Part shown: positions 52,886 to 63,131 of the stretch, in pieces
How positions within the stretch are numbered: position 1 is the stretch's first letter
Layout: the number at the start of each line of letters is the position of its first letter
Assembly (NCBI GenBank): GCA_020634625.1
Contig: JACKBJ010000014.1
Span: forward strand, 1-64,000
Length of the DNA: 64,000 nt
Source: Caldilineae bacterium
GTDB taxonomy: Bacteria > Chloroflexota > Anaerolineae > Epilineales > Epilineaceae
Direction: 5' to 3'
Notes under the pieces: generated by a model
Told to the model about the DNA's origin: nothing
The model's database searches: none
The model's input: only the letters and a program-made list of their open reading frames with translations
Translations under genes and position numbers: made by a program

Positions 52886-52934
52886 TCGGTCGGAGGCATC
52901 GACCCGCGCGTCGGGCGCGGCCCGATCCGACCGA
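52886..52934. terminator. Bidirectional hairpin between convergent genes
   Basis: Outer stem TCGGTCGGA (52886-52894) with TCCGACCGA (52926-52934), inner stem CCGCGC/GCGCGG. It lies between the stops of the membrane protein (+) and the CBS protein (-). Confidence 0.55.
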
Positions 52935-52946
52935 ACGCCTACCCGA

Positions 52947-53411
52947 TCAGGCCGCCGCCCGCACCCGCGGCCGGACCAGCGCATCGGCCACCAGCCGGTA
53001 GATGTCGTAGGCCGTGACGATGCCGACCAGCCGCCCTTCCTCGACCACCGGCAGGCCGCTGATGCGGTGCGCGGCCAGCAGCTCGGCCGCGTGGGCCACC
53101 GAGCGGTTGGGCGTCAGGGTGTGCACGTAGTGGCTCATGACGTCCTGCACCGAGGGCGGCTCGGAGGCATGCAGGCCCTCGTAGCTCAGGCCGTCGTAGC
53201 CACCGAGCCCGCCCGCCTCGGCGACCCGCGGCAGGGCCAGGCGCGCGTCCTTCTCGGTGATGATGCCGACCAGCCGGTCGCCGGGCACCACCACCGGCAG
53301 GCGGCGGACGCCCTCGGCGTGCATCAGCTCCAGCGCCTGGGCAACCTTGAGGTGGCGGTCGATCGAGATCAGGTCGGTGGTCATGATGTCGCGAACGAGC
53401 AAGTCTTCCAT
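52947..53411 (-). CDS. Tandem CBS-domain protein
   Basis: 154 residues; ATG 53411 with TAGGAG seven bases upstream. Two CBS units: VRDIMTTDLISIDRHLKVAQ to GDRLVGIITEKDARLAL (residues 6-60), and VQDVMSHYVHTLTPNRSVAH to EGRLVGIVTAYDIYRLV (85-142). A free-standing CBS pair usually binds adenine nucleotides and regulates a partner, or signals energy state. No enzymatic domain is attached. The neighbour upstream is the histidine kinase on the same strand, more than 300 bases away. Confidence 0.85.
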   Translation of the reverse strand: MEDLLVRDIMTTDLISIDRHLKVAQALELMHAEGVRRLPVVVPGDRLVGIITEKDARLALPRVAEAGGLGGYDGLSYEGLHASEPPSVQDVMSHYVHTLTPNRSVAHAAELLAAHRISGLPVVEEGRLVGIVTAYDIYRLVADALVRPRVRAAA

Positions 53412-53688
53412 CGCAAACTCCTAGGTGACTGGGGTGCGGGCTTCGCCGCGCGCGGGAGCCTGGCCTTGCGGGGCCCGACCCTCCGCGCGTCGGCACCGGG
53501 TGCCGGCAGAGGCAACGGCAAATCGTCCGGGCTCTCCGGCCGCGAGGTGGGACAGACCTGGCGGCCCGAGCGCCCGACGACAGCCTAACACGCCGGCCGG
53601 CAGGGCGCGTGTCGCCGAGTCCACGCTCGGCCGTCGCCACGCTGACGCCCGGTCAGCGCACGGGGTCGCACGCGCTTGCCCGCGATCC

Positions 53689-53724
53689 CCCTCGAGCCGG
53701 CGCGAAGCCGTGCCGGCTCGAGGG
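53689..53724 (-). terminator. Perfect 13-bp hairpin after the histidine kinase gene
   Basis: CCCTCGAGCCGGC (53689-53701), 10-base loop, GCCGGCTCGAGGG (53712-53724). It starts three bases after the kinase stop codon (minus strand) with no U tract. The 277 bases from here to the CBS start have no gene. Confidence 0.65.
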
Positions 53725-53726
53725 AC

Positions 53727-55352
53727 TCAGGCCTCGCGCTCCACCTCGGTTCCCGGCGCCTCCAAGGGCAGCCAGAAGGTGAAGACCGCCCCGCCGCCGG
53801 GTCGGTCCTCGACCCGGATCCGACCGCCGTGGGCTTCGACGATGCCCTTGCTGACCGCCAGGCCCAGGCCGGTGCCGGCGATGCGCCGGGCCTGCCGCTC
53901 GTCACCGCGGCGGAAGGGCTCGAAGATGCGCTCGCGCTGCCCTGCCGGCACGCCCGGTCCGCCATCGGCCAGGGCCACCTCGATGCGCCGCGGCAGGCCC
54001 GGCTCGGCCGGACGCGCCCGCGCCCGCAGCTGGATCTCGCCGCCCGCCGGCCAGAACTTGACGGCGTTGGACAGCAGGTTGTCCAGCACCTGCACGATGC
54101 GGTCGCGATCGAAGGCGAGCTGCGGCAGCTGCTCGGGCATGTCGAAGGCCAGCCGGTGCCGCTCCGAGAGCGTGGCCAGGTCCTCGCCCAGGCCCTGCAG
54201 CAGCGGCGACAGGTCCGCCTCGACCTTGCGCAGCACGAAGCTGGCGCTGCCCAGGCGGGCCAGGTCGGTGATCTCGCCCACCAGGCGGGCCATCAGGCGC
54301 GCCTTGTCGACCACCAGGCCGGCCCAGTGCGCCCGCCGTTCGGGCTCGGCCTCCGGCCGGTCGACCAGCAGGTGGGCGTAGCCCAGCACGCTGGTCAGGG
54401 GCGTGCGCAGCTCGTGGCTGACCAGCTCGACCACCAGGCGCAGCCGGTCGCGGGCCTCCAGCGCCCGCTGGTTCTGGGTGCGCAGCTCGGCCTCCAGGCG
54501 CGCCCGCTCGCTGACGTCGAGGACCACCACCACCACGCCGGCCACGCCGCGGGCCGGATCGCCCAGCGGGATCAGGCTCAGGCTGAGCGCCTGCTCGCCG
54601 CCGGCGCGGTCGGGCTGCCGGGCCGTGCCCAGGTGGGCCGGCGTGCCGCGCAGCGCCGCCTCCAGCGCGTCGCGCGCCCGCGGCCGGCCCAGGATCGGCA
54701 GCGCCGCCAGGGCCGGCCGGCCGACCAGGGCCTCGACCGGCTGCCCCAGGAGCCGGCACAGGGCCGGGTTGGCGCTGGTGACGCGCAGCCGGGCGTTCAG
54801 GGTCAGCATGCCCATGGGCTCCTCGTCCGACAGGGCCGGTGCGTCCAGGGCCGCCGGCGGCGGCTGCAGCTGCAGGCGGGCCTGCTCGATCAGCAGCGCC
54901 GCCGCGTCGGCCAGGATGGCCGCGCGGCCGCGGGCCTCCGGATCGAAGGCGCCGGGCCGGGAATGCGTCAGCTCGACCGCCCCGATGACCAGCTGCCCGG
55001 TACGCAGCGGCAGGGCCAGGCAGGCGCGCACCGGCGGCTCGGCATCCCAGTCGGGGCGTCGGTGCAGGGCCCGCGGGTCCAGGGCGACATCCTCGCTGAG
55101 CAGGGAGCGCCCGCTGACCAGCACCCGGCCCAGCAGGCCCTCGTCGGGCGCCAGCCGGTGGCCGCGGGCCGCCTCCGGCGTCTGCCCCGCCAGCGCCACC
55201 AGCTCCAGGTCGCCCTGCTCGGCGTCGCGCAGGTAGATCGCGCCGCCCTCGGCGTCGACGGTGGCCAGCAGACCGGCCAGCAGGCCGGCCAGCGTGGCCT
55301 TCAAGTCGCGCGGCGGCAGGGGCGAATGGCCGGCGTCGTGGAAACGCTCCAT
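53727..55352 (-). CDS. Sensor histidine kinase with GAF and PAS domains
   Basis: 541 residues. Soluble kinase without transmembrane segments: GAF-like domain about 15-155 (GGAIYLRDAEQGDLELVALA, ACLALPLRTGQLVIGAVEL), PAS-like about 178-285 (RVTSANPALCRLLGQPVEAL), HisKA with VSHELRTPLTSVLGY (phospho-His313), then HATPase with DNLLSNAVKFW, ADGGPGVP and GTGLGLAVSKGIVEAHGG. It is divergent from the sigma-54 activator gene, its probable response regulator, with 118 bases between starts. Confidence 0.88.
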   Translation of the reverse strand: MERFHDAGHSPLPPRDLKATLAGLLAGLLATVDAEGGAIYLRDAEQGDLELVALAGQTPEAARGHRLAPDEGLLGRVLVSGRSLLSEDVALDPRALHRRPDWDAEPPVRACLALPLRTGQLVIGAVELTHSRPGAFDPEARGRAAILADAAALLIEQARLQLQPPPAALDAPALSDEEPMGMLTLNARLRVTSANPALCRLLGQPVEALVGRPALAALPILGRPRARDALEAALRGTPAHLGTARQPDRAGGEQALSLSLIPLGDPARGVAGVVVVVLDVSERARLEAELRTQNQRALEARDRLRLVVELVSHELRTPLTSVLGYAHLLVDRPEAEPERRAHWAGLVVDKARLMARLVGEITDLARLGSASFVLRKVEADLSPLLQGLGEDLATLSERHRLAFDMPEQLPQLAFDRDRIVQVLDNLLSNAVKFWPAGGEIQLRARARPAEPGLPRRIEVALADGGPGVPAGQRERIFEPFRRGDERQARRIAGTGLGLAVSKGIVEAHGGRIRVEDRPGGGAVFTFWLPLEAPGTEVEREA

Positions 55353-55360
55353 GGCGCCGC

Positions 55361-55366
55361 ATGATA
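55361..55366 (-). promoter_or_regulatory. -10 box close to the kinase start codon
   Basis: TATCAT on the minus strand ends eight bases before the ATG at 55352, leaving room for essentially no leader. No good -35 is visible, so confidence is limited. Confidence 0.35.
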
Positions 55367-55398
55367 GCAGGAAGCGTGCCGGCGCCCGCGACCGCCCC

Positions 55399-55427
55399 TG
55401 TACAAGCGCGCCCGAACCCCGTAGAAT
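55399..55427 (+). promoter_or_regulatory. Promoter of the activator/rpoN operon
   Basis: TGTACA (55399-55404), 17-base spacer, TAGAAT (55422-55427). Start codon at 55471. This is a sigma-70-type promoter; no sigma-54 -24/-12 (GG-N10-GC) site was found in the interval, so autoactivation is not evident. Confidence 0.5.
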
Positions 55428-55470
55428 GTCCGCTAAACGTACATGCCGTCCCAGCCCGCGAGACCGCCCC

Positions 55471-56846
<1,376 letters not shown>

Positions 56847-56850
<4 letters not shown>

Positions 56851-58247
56851 TGTTCATGGGCATGTCGGGCCAGCAGCGCCAGGAGATGCGCGTCTCGCCC
56901 AGCCTCATCCAGTACACCCAGATCCTGCAGCTCTCGGGCATCGAGCTGCGCGACCTGATCATGCAGGAGCTGGACGAGAACCCGGCCCTCAACCTGGACG
57001 AGACGCCGCTCTGCCCGGCCTGCGGCGACCCGTTGCGCCGCGACGGCAGCTGCTACCGCTGCCAGCGCGGCGAGCGCCTGGCCGAGCGCGAGGCGCGCGA
57101 GCTGGTCGAGCCCGAGGACCCGGACGAGGCCTTCGACGTCTTCAGCCTGCTGGCCGACCAGCGCAGCCTGCACGAGCACCTGCTCGACGAGCTGGCCATG
57201 CTCCTGGACGCCGCCGACATGCCCATCGCCGAGTTCCTGGTCGGCGAGCTGGACGAGCGCGGCTTCCTGGGCATGCCGGTCGACATGGTCGCCGCCTCGC
57301 TGAAGGTCGACGAGGCCGACGTCGAGCGGGTTCTGGCCGCGCTGCAGGCGGTGGGCCCCATCGGCCTGGGCGCGCGCGACCTGCGCGAATGCCTGCTGAT
57401 CCAGCTGGCGCGCTGGGAGGCCCAGGGCGAGCGCTTCCCCTTGGCGCGGCGGCTGATCGAGGCGCACCTCGAGGACCTGGGCCACGGCCGCTACGGCCAG
57501 CTGGCGCGCGCCCTCGACGCGACCCACGAGGAGATCCTGGCGGCGCGCGAGTTCATCCGCGGCCACCTGCGGCCCTACCCCATCGCCGAGTCGATCGACC
57601 TGGCGCCCTGGGAGCGCGAGACCGGGCCGGGCGCGGTGGCGCCCGACGTGATCGTGCGGCCGGCCGGGGATGGCACCGGCTACCGCATCGAGATCGTCGA
57701 GTCGCGGCGCTACCACCTGTCGGTCAACCCGCTCTACGACGCGCTGGCCCTGCGCGTGGCCGAGGGGGGCGAGGCGGCCAAGGCGAGCCATGTCACCGAA
57801 GCCGAGAGCGAGGTCCTGCAAGCCCAGGTTCGCCGCGCCGAGGCCTTCCTGAGCCACATCCACGAGCGCCGGCAGACCATGCGCAAGGTCACCGCCTACG
57901 TCCTGCAACGCCAGCTGGCCTACCTCGAGTCCGGCCCGCGCCAGCTGGCCCCCCTGACCCGGGCCGAGGTGGCCGAGGCGCTCGAGCTGCACGAGTCGAC
58001 CATCAGCCGCGCCACCAAAGACAAGTACGTGATGCTGCCCAACCGGCAGGTGGTGCCCTTCGCCACCTTCTTCAAGGCGGCGCTGTCGGTGCAGGACCTC
58101 CTGCGCGAGATCATCGACGGCGAGGAGAAGCCCTTGAGCGACGCCGAGCTGGCCGAACGCCTGGCCGAGCGCGGCCAGCCGATCTCGCGCCGCACGGTGA
58201 CCAAGTATCGCAAGCAGATGGGCATCCTGCCCTCGACCCTGCGATGA
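56847..58247 (+). CDS. rpoN: RNA polymerase sigma-54 factor with zinc-ribbon insert
   Basis: 466 residues; ATG 56847 overlaps the activator stop. Region I (QEMRVSPSLIQYTQILQLSG, then ELRDLIMQELDENPALNLDE) interacts with activators. Between region I and the core is CPAC...CYRC (Cys56, 59, 69, 72), a treble-clef or zinc-ribbon-like insert absent from the E. coli protein. The core-binding region (AVGPIGLGARDLRECLLIQL) and DNA-binding region (ESTISRATKDKYVMLPN, characteristic HTH) follow, ending with the RpoN box SRRTVTKYRK (447-456). All functional regions present. Confidence 0.93.
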
Positions 58248-59038
58248 GCGCCGCGGCCGCCCCGACCGAGCCGGCCGTCCCGCTGCCGCGCCTGGCGGCG
58301 GCCCTGGCCCAGGCCGCCACGGCCCCGCCCGGCGGCGCCTGGGCCTGGGACGGCCGGGCCTGGCTGGCCGGCGTCCTGGCCGGCGGCGACCCGGAGGCCG
58401 CCGCGCAGGCCCTGGTCGAGGCGCTCGAGCTGGGGATGCCGGCCGAGGCCGTCTCGGGCGCCGTCGCGCTGCAGGCCCTGTTGCGGCTGGCCAGCCTGCC
58501 GACCACGGCCGCCGACGCCGACTGGGCGCTGGCCGAGCGCAGCCTGGTGGAGGCCGACGCCATCGACCGCAGGGTCCTGGCCGCGCTCGGGGGCGCGGCC
58601 CTGCCGGAAGCCCTGAGCGACCTGGCGGCCGCGCTGCTCGACTGCGCGCAGCGCCTGGCCCGACAGGCCCGCGCGCTGGGGCCGCCGGCCGCGCTGCCGG
58701 GTCCCGGCGACGCGGCGGCACAGGATGCAGCTGGCCTGCTCGCGACGATCCAGCAGGGACTGGCCGAAGCGGCGATGCGCTCGGGATCCACGGCGTCCGC
58801 CGCCCGGCCGAGGGTCGAGCTCGGCGACGCGAGCGCGGCCTACCTCTACGCCGGCGGCGAGCCGGAGGCCTTGCTCGCCTGCCTGGAGCGCGCGGCCGGG
58901 AGCGCATCGGATCGCGCGCTGCTCGCGGCCGCCGCCCGGCAGATGGACCGGCTGCGCGGCAAGCCGGCCGGCGCCCAGGCCCTGGTTGCCGCGACGCGCG
59001 CCCTGGCCCGCCGTCGCCCGCCGGGCCCGGCGGGCTGA
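58244..59038 (+). CDS. Ala-rich protein of unknown function in the rpoN operon
   Basis: 264 residues; ATGA overlap with rpoN. Very rich in Ala and Leu, with predicted long helices (ALVEALELGMPAEAVSGAVAL, ALSDLAAALLDCAQRLARQA). No signal or membrane segment. I recognise no family. Its position between rpoN and the PCMT gene, overlapping or abutting both, suggests co-production and perhaps a role with one of them. Confidence 0.5.
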   Translation: MSAAAAPTEPAVPLPRLAAALAQAATAPPGGAWAWDGRAWLAGVLAGGDPEAAAQALVEALELGMPAEAVSGAVALQALLRLASLPTTAADADWALAERSLVEADAIDRRVLAALGGAALPEALSDLAAALLDCAQRLARQARALGPPAALPGPGDAAAQDAAGLLATIQQGLAEAAMRSGSTASAARPRVELGDASAAYLYAGGEPEALLACLERAAGSASDRALLAAAARQMDRLRGKPAGAQALVAATRALARRRPPGPAG

Positions 59039-59039
59039 G

Positions 59040-59738
59040 ATGGCGAGCCGCGGGGAAGCCGGCCCGGGCCGCGACGATGCCGACAGCGAGCGCGGTCGCG
59101 AGCGGCGCGCGATGGTGCGCCAGCAGCTCCAGGCGCGCGGCATCCGCGACACGGCGGTGCTGGCGGCCTTCGCCGAGCTGCCGCGGCACCGCTTCGTGCC
59201 CGAGGCCATGCAGGCGCTGGCCTATGCCGACCAGGCGCTGCCCATCGGCGGCGGACAGACCATCAGCCAGCCCTTCGTGGTGGCCGAGATGCTCGAGCTG
59301 GCCCGCGTCTGCCCCGGCGCGCGGGTGCTCGAGGTCGGCACCGGCAGCGGCTACCAGGCCGCGCTGCTGGCGGAGATGGGCGCCCAGGTCCACACGATCG
59401 AGCGCCTGCCGGCCCTGGCGCGCCGATCGCGCGCGCTGCTGCAGGCGCTCGGCTACACCGAGGTGGCCCTGCGTCAGGGCGACGGCAGCCTGGGCTGGCC
59501 CGAGGCGGCGCCCTTCGATGCCATCCTGGTGGCCGCCGGCTGTCCCGAGCCCCCGCCGCCGCCGCTGCTCGAACAACTGGCCGAAGGCGGCCGCCTGGTC
59601 ATCCCGCTGGAGGCCGGCGGCTACCAGGAGCTGACCGTGATCATCCGCGAGGGCGACGCCTACCGCCGCGAGCGCTGCGAGGCCTGCGCCTTCGTGCCGC
59701 TGATCGGTGCACACGGCTGGCCGGAGTCGGGGGCCTGA
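59040..59738 (+). CDS. pcm: Protein-L-isoaspartate O-methyltransferase
   Basis: 232 residues from ATG 59040, one base after the upstream stop. SAM methyltransferase repairing L-isoaspartyl residues. AMVRQQLQARGIRDTAVLAA, LPRHRFVPEA and the family-specific GGGQTISQP precede the SAM motif VLEVGTGSGYQAALLAEMG; the acidic IERLPALA follows. All signature blocks are intact. Confidence 0.92.
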   Translation: MASRGEAGPGRDDADSERGRERRAMVRQQLQARGIRDTAVLAAFAELPRHRFVPEAMQALAYADQALPIGGGQTISQPFVVAEMLELARVCPGARVLEVGTGSGYQAALLAEMGAQVHTIERLPALARRSRALLQALGYTEVALRQGDGSLGWPEAAPFDAILVAAGCPEPPPPPLLEQLAEGGRLVIPLEAGGYQELTVIIREGDAYRRERCEACAFVPLIGAHGWPESGA

Positions 59739-59894
59739 GCCGCGCCGCGCTTCCAGCAGCCTTCGGAAGGCCGTACGCGCTTGGGTTCGGCTCAGCCTGC
59801 CGGGCTGGGTTCCGGTTGTCCGAAGTCCTGTGCCATAGCCGAGGTCGCACCGATGCCATTGAGTAGCTGGTTGCGAGGGACGGTTGAACGCGCA

Positions 59895-62012
59895 CTATCG
59901 CCTTAGAACGACCATAGGCAGCCAAGCTGTTTCCTGGCTCGGTGTGGACGTGATCGTCGAGGTCGAAGTGGGCGGAGTTGCAGGGGTTAGGTCCGGCACC
60001 GGCGCACTAGGACTCGGAGTAATGTCTCCAGGCGTTGGTGTTGCAGAAGCCAAGTCAGTTGCGGTTGGTGTTGGGCTCTCTGTTTGCGATGCCGTGGGGC
60101 TCGGGCTCGGCAGTAGTTGTCCAAGCCGATAGATCCATAGCCCACTCGGACCGCCGGAGACGAACGCCTTCTCATTGGACAGGATCACATCTTCGAAGTA
60201 GCCCTGCCCAATCCAAGTGTCAACATGTGTCGGCTGTATGGGATCGCTAAGGTCGAACCACTCAAGCTGCCCGCCTGCGCCGGCGACGATCATCTCTCCG
60301 CTCTGGATTGCCAATGCGAGTGCATCGTCAGGCACTTCTTCCTGCCAAAGCAGTTGAGGTGCTGCGGGAACGGAAACGTCGAACGATATCCAACCATGCG
60401 AACGCAGAGCAATGTAGATGACGCCGGCCTCGCTCTCAATGTCCACGCCCCGCGATGGTAGCCTCAATTGAGTCTGAAGGACGGGAGTGCCTGGGTTTTG
60501 AATGTCGAGCACGGCAAGCTCAGCGCTGCCCGTGGTCAGAAATGCCTTGGTACCTACGAGGGCAACTGAAACGCCGCCACCGCTAAGCGGCACGAGCGCC
60601 TCTCGTCGTGGATCTGCGGGATTGGTCAGATCGAAGATGCTCAGTCCAGCACTGTGCGTCACGAGAGCCAAGTTCGAGTCAAACACCAGGTCAGTGGGCC
60701 CATTCCCACCAAGATCCGCGGATCCAAGCAGCGACGGGAAGAGCGGGTTTCCGATATCGACGATGTGAAGCTTGCTGCCTGTGACAAGGGCTTGATCTCC
60801 GCGGATCGCGACATGGTCACCGCGGGCGAAGCCGGCCAGGGTAAGCCATTGGACGCCATCCGAATCCTCGGTGTCGAGCATGTGCAGGCCACTACGAAAG
60901 TCTTGCACTCCAAGCAGGCCGTCGCGCCCTAGGGCAACCGCATTGGCGGTGGTGAAGGCTTGGTAGCGACCAGTGCGAACTAGCGCTTCCGGATCTGAGG
61001 CATCGAAGAGAGAGTACCCCATGAACTCATCCACTACCGACACGTAGCCGCTGCCCGCGGCGATATCGATCGCTTCGATCACCCCATTCACTTCGGTTGG
61101 CGTGTCGAAGGTCCCGAGCAGGCGTGGAGACTCGGGCTGAGCAATATCGACGGTGGATATCTTCCCGCTCTCGGATGCAAACAGATGAGTCCCTGAGAGC
61201 GATATTGCATGTGCTTCGTGGGGCAAGCCCAGAGTAGTCATGAGACGTGCTGAAACACCTCCTAGATCCACCACCATGATGCCGTTGCTTCTGTTTCCCG
61301 ATACGACAGCTACATCGTCACTCAACAGCATGTCGCGAACCGGTTGAGGAAGTTCGACTCGTTGAATCTCCGGAAGTACACCCGCCTGACCGAGGTCCAC
61401 CACCACCAAGCCTCCCGGCTGGGCAATGTAGCCGCGATCGCCGCGTAGAGCCAGTCCGCTGGCTGCGCCTCGTGATTCATCCTCTGCTTGCAGAATCGGC
61501 TGGCCGGGTTCACGCAGGTCGAGCACCAGTAGTCTCCGCGGGCTGGACAGTAGAACTCGGCCTGCCTCGACTGCCATGCACGTCGCCACCTCATACGACT
61601 CAAGCACGGGCGCGTCGCCCAGCAGTTCAAGTGTCGGTTCGGACGAGGCCTCAAACACAGTGATGCCATGGTAATCGGTGGCAACGTAGAGTCGGTCATC
61701 AGCCCAGGCGAGATGCGCGATGCGCGTGGAGAGGACCGGCCCCCAGGCGATGGCTGTAGGAGCGGCTGGATCGCTCAAGTCGAGCACCACGACACGGTGC
61801 CCGAGCCCAACATAGGCGTGAGCGCCAACCATGACTACGGCTCGCGTCGCTCCGCCAAACTGGTCCTCAACGACCAACTGATCGCCCGCCGGTGCCGCTT
61901 GCCTAGCTTGTGAGTCGAAACCTACCAGCGAAGCGATGAGCGTCTGCAACAGACAGACCAGGGTAAATACCGATGTGGTTCGGAAATGAGGTGAGTCCAT
62001 CAGAAAATGCAT
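59895..62012 (-). CDS. Secreted LVIVD-repeat beta-propeller with Chloroflexota C-terminal motif
   Basis: 705 residues from ATG 62012; ATG 62000 is an alternative. Signal peptide in the first ~37 residues (FTLVCLLQTLIASLVGF). Around ten LVIVD-type repeats, each of 40-50 residues ending 'xxVxVVDLSDPxxP': for example HRVVVLDLSDPAAPTAI, SGLWIYRL. These form extracellular propellers of unknown ligand. The last ~70 residues are a Ser/Thr/Pro linker and WLPMVVLRR. GC is lower than the core genome. Start lies next to a third copy of the terminal repeat (62048-62069). Confidence 0.82.
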   Translation of the reverse strand: MHFLMDSPHFRTTSVFTLVCLLQTLIASLVGFDSQARQAAPAGDQLVVEDQFGGATRAVVMVGAHAYVGLGHRVVVLDLSDPAAPTAIAWGPVLSTRIAHLAWADDRLYVATDYHGITVFEASSEPTLELLGDAPVLESYEVATCMAVEAGRVLLSSPRRLLVLDLREPGQPILQAEDESRGAASGLALRGDRGYIAQPGGLVVVDLGQAGVLPEIQRVELPQPVRDMLLSDDVAVVSGNRSNGIMVVDLGGVSARLMTTLGLPHEAHAISLSGTHLFASESGKISTVDIAQPESPRLLGTFDTPTEVNGVIEAIDIAAGSGYVSVVDEFMGYSLFDASDPEALVRTGRYQAFTTANAVALGRDGLLGVQDFRSGLHMLDTEDSDGVQWLTLAGFARGDHVAIRGDQALVTGSKLHIVDIGNPLFPSLLGSADLGGNGPTDLVFDSNLALVTHSAGLSIFDLTNPADPRREALVPLSGGGVSVALVGTKAFLTTGSAELAVLDIQNPGTPVLQTQLRLPSRGVDIESEAGVIYIALRSHGWISFDVSVPAAPQLLWQEEVPDDALALAIQSGEMIVAGAGGQLEWFDLSDPIQPTHVDTWIGQGYFEDVILSNEKAFVSGGPSGLWIYRLGQLLPSPSPTASQTESPTPTATDLASATPTPGDITPSPSAPVPDLTPATPPTSTSTITSTPSQETAWLPMVVLRR

Positions 62013-62047
62013 GCGATCCTAGACCTAAGAATTGCCGTGTTGTCTGT

Positions 62048-62069
62048 GTTCACGTAGTCGGACAGAGCG
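62048..62069 (-). repeat. Third copy of the terminal repeat
   Basis: 22 bases identical to 32600-32621 (GTTCACGTAGTCGGACAGAG and two more). It abuts the interior end of an IS5 remnant, where the transposase reading frame is replaced. Confidence 0.75.
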
Positions 62070-62350
62070 GGAGTGATCAGAGAGGTGATGGGCTTTCCAG
62101 TCTTGTCGCATCGGACGTGGATCTTGGTGCTGAAGCCGCCACGGCTGCGCCCTAGCGCCTCGGTCTCTGGGTCCCCCCTTTTGCACCAGCTGCATGCTGA
62201 TGCGCGCGGACGATCGAGCCGTCAACGAAGTGGATCTCCCAATCCACCTCGCCCACTCGATTGCCCTGCTCGAGCAGGTCATCGAGGATCTTCTGCCAGA
62301 TCCCTGCCTGCTGTCACCGATGGAACCGGCTGTATACTGTGTTCCACGGT
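62070..62350 (-). pseudogene. IS5/IS427-group transposase remnant
   Basis: Minus-strand reading gives WNTVYSRFHR-stop-QQAGIWQ, then WEIHFVDGSIVRAHQHAAGA and, in another frame, ALGRSRGGFSTKIHVRCDKT. A TGA replaces a Trp codon (62316-62314) and a frameshift sits near a G6 run at about 62180. Both ends of the element are missing. Confidence 0.8.
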
Positions 62351-62423
62351 TATTGTTCAGGCCAGAGATCAAGTGGCGTTCGGTTTTCGGTCACGGAGAA
62401 AACATCCCCATCGGTTAGTTGCG

Positions 62424-62921
62424 CTATTGATGATTGGTCCTCCCCTTGGTGGATTTACGAATTATCCTGATCAAAACAAAATACGCCGGCGCAAATACGA
62501 TTAGTGCAGAGATTACAATACGCTCTAACCAACCCAGGTACTCGCCACCCCTAAGAGATGCGCCGAGGTATGACCAATCTGCTACCAGGCTAAACAATAC
62601 AACAGGAAAGACGGCGCCACAGGTAAGAGATGTGGCCGCAATTACCGCCCATCGTCTAGCATCTTTGTCCGCGGAATGAAATGACGTATCGGGCTGCGGC
62701 AAGACCGCGCTGCGCACTGTGCCCCGGATGCCGATGCCAAGAACAAACAGCAATATCACAGCAAAAATGATATATGGTGCTGGGAACGAGTTGATGGCGA
62801 AATAGTATAGAGAAAGACCAACGGAAATAGATAGTGAGAAAATTAGGTAGTGCTTCGTAGTTATCCCGCGTGACGTCCGCTTCGGTGTGTCACCACGAAC
62901 AGCATCATCATCCTTGATCAT
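62424..62921 (-). CDS. Small four-helix membrane protein of unknown function
   Basis: 165 residues from ATG 62921. An acidic/basic N-terminus (IKDDDAVRGDTPKRTSRG) is followed by four hydrophobic helices (YLIFSLSISVGLSLYYFAI, IIFAVILLFVLGIGI, ATSLTCGAVFPVVLFSLV, ISALIVFAPAYFVLIRII). Base composition is clearly lower in GC than the rest of the window, with AT-ending codons, a sign of recent transfer. Flanked by transposase sequences on both sides. Confidence 0.55.
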   Translation of the reverse strand: MIKDDDAVRGDTPKRTSRGITTKHYLIFSLSISVGLSLYYFAINSFPAPYIIFAVILLFVLGIGIRGTVRSAVLPQPDTSFHSADKDARRWAVIAATSLTCGAVFPVVLFSLVADWSYLGASLRGGEYLGWLERIVISALIVFAPAYFVLIRIIRKSTKGRTNHQ

Positions 62922-63131
62922 AGGATTACTCTCCAATCCATTTTGATCGGCAAGAAACGTGGATGCTCTGGCGACGGGATGAACTAGTGTTACTCCCCCG
63001 CGCATCCAGACACGCCCCGGGAGCGATGATGTTCTCGGCCATCAGGTGAACTGTATATCCAGATTACAGGATTGGGCGCCCAGATTCAAGGTGCGTTTTC
63101 ACGTGGCTGGCTCACTGCCTGACACATCGTC

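Noticed and set aside
59759..59820. Possible terminator after pcm
   Set aside because: Only a 5-bp GCCTT/AAGGC stem and imperfect GC-rich pairing; too weak to list.
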